Of a DNA stretch of 64,000 nucleotides, positions 56,501 to 64,000 are shown in pieces. The stretch's first letter is position 1. Each line of letters begins with the position of its first letter. The DNA is from Rhodamnia argentea (taxonomy: Eukaryota > Streptophyta > Magnoliopsida > Myrtales > Myrtaceae), in assembly GCF_020921035.1 (NCBI RefSeq), contig NC_063151.1:28774934-28838933 (forward strand), given 5' to 3'. The position numbers and the translations under genes are program-made. The notes beneath the pieces are model-generated. The model did no database searches. It was not told the DNA's origin and saw nothing but the letters and a program-made list of their open reading frames with translations.

Positions 56501-59500
56501 AGTTCTATCTCAAATGTTGGTAATAAATAACCTGCTGCTTACCACTTTTCAGAGTTTCCTGGAGATACTTGTTTGGCTATTTGGGATAAAATCTTCTGAT
56601 TTGTGGTCTATAAACTCTAAATGGATTTGCTTCATGTTATCCCTGTCTAGTTTTAATGCCAGCCATTTCCAATCTCTGTGTTTCTTCATTCTGGATTGGC
56701 ATGTGTTTTTGCGGCTTGTCAATACTAATTACTCTTTGTCTACACAGGGCATCACCTTTGGCATCTATAACTATACGTAATCTTCTGCTGTACACCACGA
56801 ATGAAAACTGGCAGGTGGTCTGCCTGTGATAAACAATTCATAATTGGCTTCGTATTTTTCACGCCGATTCTGACAATATTATTGCAGGTTGTTAATCTCA
56901 AGGAAGCACGTGAATTCTTCAATAACAGCAAATATATCTATGTATTCAAGGTAATGTACTTGCTTAAATCATCTCCAAATGCAAATTCAGTGCACTGGTC
57001 ATTCCATGATTTTGTCAAAGGGTGTTATGTATGATATTATCATCTGGACTAGTTTGCTGCATTTATGGGCATATGGTCTTATATGTAGCTATTAATGTTC
57101 TTAAGTGCCCATTTGAACACGTGCTTGTGTTTGTGTGAGCTCAAATGCTCTTGTGTACATTCATATGCACTTTTTCCATAATTTTGAAAGCTTAGGATGT
57201 TATCTGTTTCAAGTAAGCACTTTCAGTTTTTCCCCACAAAGATCATAGATGTAGTGCATTCTACTCTGATGGCTAATGATGCTCGGTGATTATTAACCAG
57301 AAACTTGAATGGGAATCTTTATCTATCGATCTTCTTCCTCATCCCGATATGTTTTCGGAGGCCAATCTGGCACGTGCACACGAAGGAGCAGATCAAATAG
57401 ATGATGATGGGGCAAAGCGAGTTTTCTTTGGTGGGGAGCGTTTTATTGAAGGAATATCAGGGGAAGCTTATGTAATATGACTTTGACTTTGCTAGAAATT
57501 GATGAATTTTTCCCTCATTTTTTTTATTGGCTCTGTGAGTTTAACAAGGTACTTTGTGCGACAACTAATTAGTTGATGCATTTTCTATGACTTTATGATA
57601 GATCACAGTGAAGAGGACGGAACTAAATACACCACTTGGTCTTGAGGTTCAGTTGCACGTTACAGAAGCTGTTTGTCCTGCTCTAAGTGAACCAGGTATC
57701 TAGGGTTTTCTTTTCTTTAATCTTATTCCCGTGCTTGTCTCATAAATATCTGGAGTTGATATATAGCATCATATGAGCAGGACTTCGTGCCCTTCTTCGC
57801 TTCTTGACTGGACTGTACATCTGCCTCAATAGAGGAGATGTGGATTTAAAGGCTCAAGAGGTTTTAGATTTCACCACTATTTAGTTTCGAGCAAGCTTGA
57901 GACTGTTGCTAATCTCTGCTGAAAATTTCCATCTCTTCTTTCATATATTGTCTTCACAGCGATCTGTAGAAGCAGCTGGTCACTCTCTGGTATCAATTAC
58001 GGTGGACCACATATTTTTATGCATTAAAGATGCTGGTTAGTTCTGCTCCAATCCTCTAATTCTTTGCCTATCTAAGTTTTCTTAGATATGGCGACTATGA
58101 GTATAATAGCATTCAAGATTTAGACGTTCTCTTTCAACTTGAGATAATTCTTACATTCATATCTACGTGCAGGGTTTCAGCTGGAACTTTTGATGCAATC
58201 ACTCCATTTTTCTCGAGTATGTCTTGCAGCTCTTCAATTGATTTCTTGTTTTTCTTTCACAATGGATTTTATATTTAGAGATGCCATTTTTTCATTGCTT
58301 TACACAAGCTGAAATTTAATCCAGTGAAGTACTTTTATTGTGAGAAATGACATAACAATTAAACTCTAGGCATTGTGGTCTCTAATTGTTTATATTGTAC
58401 TAGTACTAGAACCTCATTCAACTTTAATTTTTTTCCTTCTCTTTTTCATGTTCCTTTCCCGAAGTTGTCTTGTACATTGGCTGAGAAACTATCTTGAATC
58501 GGCAATTTGTGGAGTTTATTAAGTAACATTGGGTTGGCAATATATTGGTCTTTACTTCATTCCATGTACTCTAAAGGTTTTAGTTCTAGGGAACTAGTAG
58601 TGCTGTTGGTGTGTCTAATTAAATATATACTGTTAAAAGCTTAAGTATGATAGGAATTGCCCAATCAATGAAGGTTTCTGTATCTTGTCAAAATAGGCCG
58701 AATTTTGCAGTAAATTCAGCCTTTTGAAGTCAAGTGTAGAATTTTGGAGATGCATGTTGTTAGATGTTATAGCTCTCATCTAGCCGAAAAACTTCAGAAC
58801 CAAACCAATCTTTGGTTAAAAGGCGGAGCAACAAGTAGTGTGCTACAATCAACCAACAAAAGGAAGTCATACACTAAACATTTCACAAAATAAGTTCTAG
58901 ACCTTTCCCATGAACTAGTTATTTCGCATTCTCGTTGACGCAGGTCAGTGTTCAGCAAATTGTTCGACATGTTCTTGAAAGTTGCACTTCAACATTGTGG
59001 GGTTCATGTTTTTAGGACGCTGGCACTTCTATTAGTGTTTGTTCTCTTGGTGATTTCTGGTTATTTCTTAATTGCACTTCTATTAGCATTTGTTTTCCTT
59101 TTCCAGTTTAGACAAGTATAACATCCCGGTGCTGTCCATTTTTCATAGCTCTTATTTTGGATTGCTTGCCTTAAAGCCGGTCTCTTGTCTTGTGATAAAA
59201 TATTTTATGTTGTACCCTGCAGGCTAGTGTTTCTGACGGAGAAAGTGCCAATAACTTGACAAGATTGATGGTTGGTGGTCTTTTCTTAAGGTTAGCTCCT
59301 GTATTTCATTAATTAATTTTGTTGCAAATAGCTTCTTGGAGGAATGTTTCTGTTGTGAAATGCTATTCAACTTTCGCAGTTGCAGTTCACATGCGAGATA
59401 AAAGTTGAGCTTCGCTTCCTTGTCTCAGTGGTTTTTACACACCATTTGGCATTATCCATAACATATTCAGAAAGTAATTCTACCCGTCAGTCAGATTTAC

Positions 59501-62500
59501 ATTACTGACTTTCTTCATATAATCTGGAAACAGGAAATACACAATGACAATCCTCAAACTCATTTTGCCTTGAAATGAAAAAAATAATGAGTTTGAAATT
59601 TTCTTAATGATGTCTTCAAAATTCCTTCAGGCTTCTGGTCTTAGTTTAAGAAGAAATGCTGTTAATATTTCTTTCAAGTATAAGAGGGATAAATTTGCGG
59701 TATGGATCTTAAGGCTTTGTTTGGGAGAGTAGAAAGGGAGAGGTAAATTGAGGGAGGGAGAGAAAATAAGTCACAATTACTTTGTCCTTTCATTTTCCCT
59801 CACCTCCCAAACGAGGGAAAATTTCTTCCCTTTAATTTTACTCTTCCAAAAGAATTAATTTCCTTCAACTCTATCCAAAAAATGACTAAGTGCTTTAATG
59901 ATGTCTTGTATCCTGAAGTCGATTCAACGTACTTCTGGACGATCGAAACGTGCCTTATATTAGCAAATATGTTGCAGGGACACCTTCTCACGCCCTCCAT
60001 GCACTTTGGTTCAACCATCAATGCTGACTGTTGCAAAAGATATTGAGGATATTCCTAACTTTGGTACCAGTTAATTTTATCATGTACTCGCCAGATTATC
60101 ATGGACATCAGATTGTTAGTTTTCATTTTAAGTTGGCTTTTTTTTATTCTTGCAGCTAAAAATTTTTGTCCTCCAATTTATCCTTTGGGAGAACATCAAT
60201 GGCAGAGAAGTGTAGGTGTTCCTTTGATATGCTTGCATTCTCTCCAGGTCAATCCATCCCCTGCCCCGCCCTTCTTTGCGTCTGAGACAGTCATCAACTG
60301 TCAGCCTCTCATGGTATTCATCAATTGTCTTTACTTTGCCTTCTATAATTTACTTGCTGCAGGTGCATATGGACCGTAGTATTTCTAAAGTATGACTTGA
60401 ACCACTCTTTGGCAGATCTTTCTTCAGGAAGATTCCTGTTTAAGGATATGTTCCTTTTTGGCAGATGGAATTATTGTGAGTCCAGGAGCTGTTTTTCCCG
60501 ATTCTTCCATAAAATCCCTTTTATTTATGCTCAAGGAGTTAGAACTTACTGTTCCATTGGAGTTTGGGAACCATTTAAATTCTGAGAACAGGAAAGACAT
60601 TGTCCAGAAATCTTTAACTGGAGCAAAGCTTCGTATTGAAAACTTATCATTATCAGAATCACCTTGTCTGAAAATGCGGCTACTGAACCTGGAGAAGGAT
60701 CCTGCTTGTTTTTGTTTATGGGATGACCAACCTGTTGATGCTAGCCAGAAGAAATGTACCACCGAAGCCTCACTGGTGAGTTTGTCTCTAGAAACATGTG
60801 CTGCTGTTGTCGAAGCACCCCATTCTCGTAACAATATATCAGATTCTTGGCCATGCGTTGAGGTTAAAGATGCTCGCTTTGAAGCGGCAATGGCTACTTC
60901 AGATGGGAAACCCTTGACAGATGTCCCTCCTCCAGGTGGGATTGTCAGAGTGGGAGTTGCATGCCAACAGTATCTGTCCAACACTTCTGTTGACCAGTTG
61001 TTCTTTGTGCTGGATCTCTACACCTATATTGGAAGAATCAGTGAAAAGATTGCTCTAGTTGGAAGAAACAGCAGAGCAAGGAAAGTGAGAACTGAGGCTG
61101 TTAGTAGACAGCTAGTGGACAGGGTTCCCAGTGACACTGCTGTGAGTTTAGCTGTAAAGGATCTACAGCTTAAATTTCTGGAGTCTTCTTCCTTTGTGAT
61201 GGAGGACATGCCGCTGGTTCAATTCATTGGAGATACTATTTTCATCAAAGTTACTCATAGAACCCTTGGAGGTGCTATTGCTGTTTCATCCACTTTACGG
61301 TGGGAGAGTATTCAGGTTGATTGTGTAGATACTCCGATGAATTTGGGTAATAAGAACGGCTTGGTGTTGAGTCCTGAGGACAATGGTAATCTGGTTGTAG
61401 GGAGTGAAACCCCTAAACTAAGAGCTGTCTTGTGGATAAATAACAAAAGCAAGTATCAACTGTATGGCCATGTTAATCCGGTTCCATTTCTCGACATAAA
61501 TACTGTCCAAGTGATTCCATTCAATGAGGATGACATAGAATGTCATAGTTTAAATGTGTCGGCTCGCATTTCTGGTGTTCGTCTTGGTGGTGGAATGAAC
61601 TATGCCGAGTCCCTGCTGCATCGATTTGGAATACTTGGTCCAGATGGTGGCCCTGGAGAGGGACTGTTGAAAGGGTTGGATAATCTGTCCTCAGGGCCTC
61701 TAGCCAAACTATTTAAAGCATCACCACTTAATGCAGCTGATCTAGAAAAGGGTATGAAAAGATTTTGCAATTGGTTATCCTTTTACCATATCATATGTTT
61801 TTGACTCATAATAATGGCACTTGACTTATATCTCGTTGACCTGCTGTGTTGGAATTTCAGGAGATGGAAAAGACAATGGTTTTCTGCACTCAGCAAAGCC
61901 AGATAATTTTGATATGTCTGTAGAGTTGAAAGACTGGCTTTTTGCTCTAGAAGGTCCTCAAGAGATGGCTGAAAGTTGGCAGTATAACGACCTCACAGAT
62001 GTCGGAAGAGAAGAGAGGTCTTGGCACACATCTTTTAAGAGCTTGCGAATAGAAGCTAAAAGCGAATCCAAGGACGGAATTAGTTGCAAAGAAAGATCTA
62101 ATCCAGCGCGGAAGTTTCCTTTAGAGTCAGTCATTGTAAGTAACTTCATGCAGATTTTTCAACTTGTACCAACAATTTTATTTAATCAATGAGATTTTTA
62201 GGTGCTAGCTGAAGGAAAATTAAGTACCATTATTGATTTTACTATTTTCCTGCGATTTCTCCTTTTTGATTCCTGCCTTTCTTGCTAACATTGTCTGGGC
62301 AAGTACTTTTGAGAAAAACCAGAACTTGTCTATTGGGTCATGAATCTTATCGAAACTTTCTAGGTGCAGTGCTTGGAATTATGCCTTTTTACATGTGGAT
62401 TGCATAACATAGCTACGAGAGTTTAGTGTTAGAAATGAACTTGGTCCACTCTGTGTCTCGTCATTTGATGCTTACATTTGTCTGTTATGTGTGAGGTCAA

Positions 62501-63468
62501 TTGACTTTATCTGAAGCTGTATCCATCTGTTTCCTTTATCTATCAATATTATTTGGTGATGCCATAGTTGACAAATCTCTGTTATGAGGTTGACCGTATA
62601 TGGGAAAACTTAGGTCAGGTCAGCTTCTTATGTGCTTGTACTTTTTATCATTCTTGAAATTTCCGTAAATTTGGATCCATCCTAGTCCATTGGAAGACTG
62701 TATGTTCCTGATACCTTTCATGACAAACATGAATAAATTCACAGTATGCATTAAAGGGGAAGTCTGTCTTAGATTAAAGATGTCCGGATGGCACAAGTTG
62801 TCATCAGGACATCTAGTTTGATAAGTATTTTAGAGCTGGGAAATCACTTTGGCCCAAAATCACAGAAAATGTTTTAGTGCTTAGCTGGGCTATAAATGGA
62901 CCGGTAGGTGGATACATATTTTCTATCTGTTGTTATATTCTTGATTTGCAGATGCGAACATCAAATCCGTTGGACTGCTTTTGGAAAACCTGCATGAAGT
63001 TTATCATGTTGCCAACGACTCTGATCGCCCTTGCAGATAGATATTGAAGGCTTGCAGACACTGAAGCCCCAATACCAGGGGGAAATCCTTGTGGCTGGTG
63101 TACATTCAAATGGGGTTAAAGAAACTTTTCAAATGAACGAGGGGATAAATCTTGAAGTTCGCATGGTAATCTCCGAGGATGATGTCCATAGTGAAATGGC
63201 CAAGTGGATGGTTGAAAATTTGAAGTTTTCAGTCAAGAAACCGGTAAATATACTGAACCGCGTACGTCTTTCTGTTTTCCATACGTTTCTGCTGAGAAGC
63301 CCTTTTTTTAGATCGAAGCAGTTGTCTCCCGGGATGAGCTTAAGCATCTCACCTTTCTGTGCAAATCTGAAATTGATTCTATGGGACGAATTACTGCTGG
63401 AGTCCTGCGTGTGCTGAAGCTGGAGGATTCTGTTGGTCAGGCTGCCATAGACCAGCTAAGCAACCTTG
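53583..63468 (+). CDS. Chorein-N / UHRF1BP1-like bridge lipid-transfer protein (BLTP3-like), 3' partial
   Basis: Nineteen exons are visible: 53583-53694, 53961-54049, 54324-54433, 54532-54586, 55162-55250, 56748-56814, 56888-56950, 57301-57471, 57602-57695, 57781-57860, 57960-58035, 58173-58216, 59223-59290, 59978-60063, 60156-60313, 60416-61751, 61861-62135, 63037-63243, 63312-63468. They give 1112 in-phase residues, then a donor at 63469. The N-terminus MESILARALEYTLKYWLKSFSRDQ with LQGRTVQLSNLDINGDAL is the Chorein-N/VPS13-type start that caps a lipid-carrying groove. Conserved blocks are RDTFSRPPCTLVQPSM, FCPPIYPLGEHQW, RVGVACQQYLSNTSVDQLFF and EGLQTLKPQ. Human UHRF1BP1/UHRF1BP1L (BLTP3A/B) bridge organelle membranes and move bulk lipid; the plant homologue's role is inferred from that. 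The last exon(s) lie beyond the window. Confidence 0.9.
55531..55694. repeat. Direct repeat in BLTP3-like intron 5
   Basis: Unit 1 (55531-55580) and unit 2 (55650-55694) share 'gaacttgatcttgacacaa' (unit 1 with one change) and 'ttagatccaca', spaced about 70 bp apart. They are probably ends or internal repeats of an old retroelement scrap; no termini are clear. Confidence 0.5.
59713..59882. repeat. MITE-like purine/pyrimidine element in BLTP3-like intron 13
   Basis: The left part 'ggctttgtttgggagagtag' with 'gggagggagagaaaat' faces pyrimidine-rich 'cattttccctcacctcccaa' and 'caactctatccaaaa'. This resembles a short inverted-repeat element of the 'GGCTTTGTTTGG' start type. No target duplication seen. 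Confidence 0.4.
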
Positions 63469-64000
63469 GTAATATTAATTGAAATCCTCTGGAACATATA
63501 TTATTCGGAGTTTCCCTCTCAGGAGTCATACTACTATCTTTTTATTTTGGTTTTTATGCAATGCTTCTCTCTCTCTCTCTCTCTCTCTAAAAAAGGGGGA
63601 TATTTTTAGGGGGTTCTTTAAGATGGGACGTGACAAGAGGCAAGAAGAGGTCATTATGTTTGGAAATCCGCAATTTATTTTGGACTCTATCTCGTCGTAC
63701 TTCAGAAGTCCTACTTGTACCAAGTTGTAAAATAGAGGAGCATTGGGGCATCAGGGCTCTGAACCTGCTGTTATAAAAAATTGAACCTGTGGATCAGACT
63801 ATCCAGAATATTCGAGAGTAAAGAAGTCAAGATGGAAACTAGTGTATTGCTTTGTAATAGAGCATGCACATAATGTTTGTGCACACATTTGTGCGGCATC
63901 TTTATCGTCCTCTCAAGTCCTGCTTCTATATGCTGATATTCTCAGAGAACTCGTATAGCTTATCTTATAGTCTGAAATTGGGCAATCTCTAATTAAGGCA
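63469..64000 (+). other. BLTP3-like intron 19, to the window edge
   Basis: Begins with GTAATATT after the phase-1 exon end. A CT microsatellite lies at 63564-63588. I find no in-phase continuation of the conserved C-terminal sequence in these 532 bases, so the next exon is expected outside. Confidence 0.6.

Noticed and set aside
60424-60984. 186-codon minus-strand frame opposite BLTP3-like exon 16
   Set aside because: The sense strand is a conserved 1.3-kb exon; the antisense frame has no recognisable features.
1-64000. CRISPR array, operon, riboswitch or organelle insertion
   Set aside because: The genes are spliced and eukaryotic. No regular spacer array was seen, and no stretch resembled known plastid or mitochondrial genes.

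Overview
This window is nuclear DNA from a flowering plant (a eudicot). It has many short introns with GT...AG borders, AT-rich spacers full of MITEs, SINEs, foldback elements and a decayed LINE, and plant-specific gene families: a kinesin-14 with a plant-type coiled coil, subgroup IVc bHLH factors, a CC-NB-ARC-LRR resistance gene and a BCAS3-type ATG18. The species cannot be read from the sequence; a woody rosid such as a Myrtaceae member is only a guess.

Layout. 0-5.7 kb: one tRNA-Ala(AGC) gene among repeats. 5.7-11.5 kb (+): a 17-exon kinesin-14 of the KATB/KATC (KIN-14M/N) group. 11.5-18.4 kb: repeats, ending in a 1.24-kb foldback element with a SINE nested in one arm. 18.7-21.3 kb (+): ILR3/bHLH105-like gene, copy 1. 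21.8-23.6 kb: decayed minus-strand LINE. 23.7-28.2 kb (+): WDR25-like WD40 gene with an apparent frameshift. 29.8-32.7 kb (+): ILR3-like copy 2, with the same exon lengths as copy 1. 33.2-34.3 kb: second LINE-like remnant. 34.65-37.66 kb (+): single-exon CC-NB-LRR resistance gene. 38.8-44.2 kb (-): ATG18f-like autophagy gene with a BCAS3 region. 45-53.5 kb: gene-free DNA with four copies of one MITE family and another terminal-inverted-repeat element. 53.6 kb to the right edge (+): a large Chorein-N/UHRF1BP1-like bridge lipid-transfer protein gene that runs out of the window.

Genes together. These are unrelated single genes, not a pathway cluster. Their grouping looks ancestral: from memory, Arabidopsis carries ATK3, ILR3 and ATG18f close together on chromosome 5 (AT5G54670, AT5G54680, AT5G54730), with a WD40 gene of this type nearby. 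The local novelties are the segmental duplication of ILR3 with its flank, the NLR placed beside the second copy, and the repeat insertions.

I saw no sign of an undescribed multi-gene system. The most unusual points are the duplicated 3' splice site in the kinesin motor domain with an altered P-loop-flanking residue, a GC-AG intron in the same gene, the frameshifted WDR25-like gene, the foldback element with nested SINE (both with target-site duplications), and a tRNA-derived SINE shared by intron 1 of both ILR3 copies. Exon borders were read by eye from splice signals, phase and family similarity; no alignment or transcript data were available.
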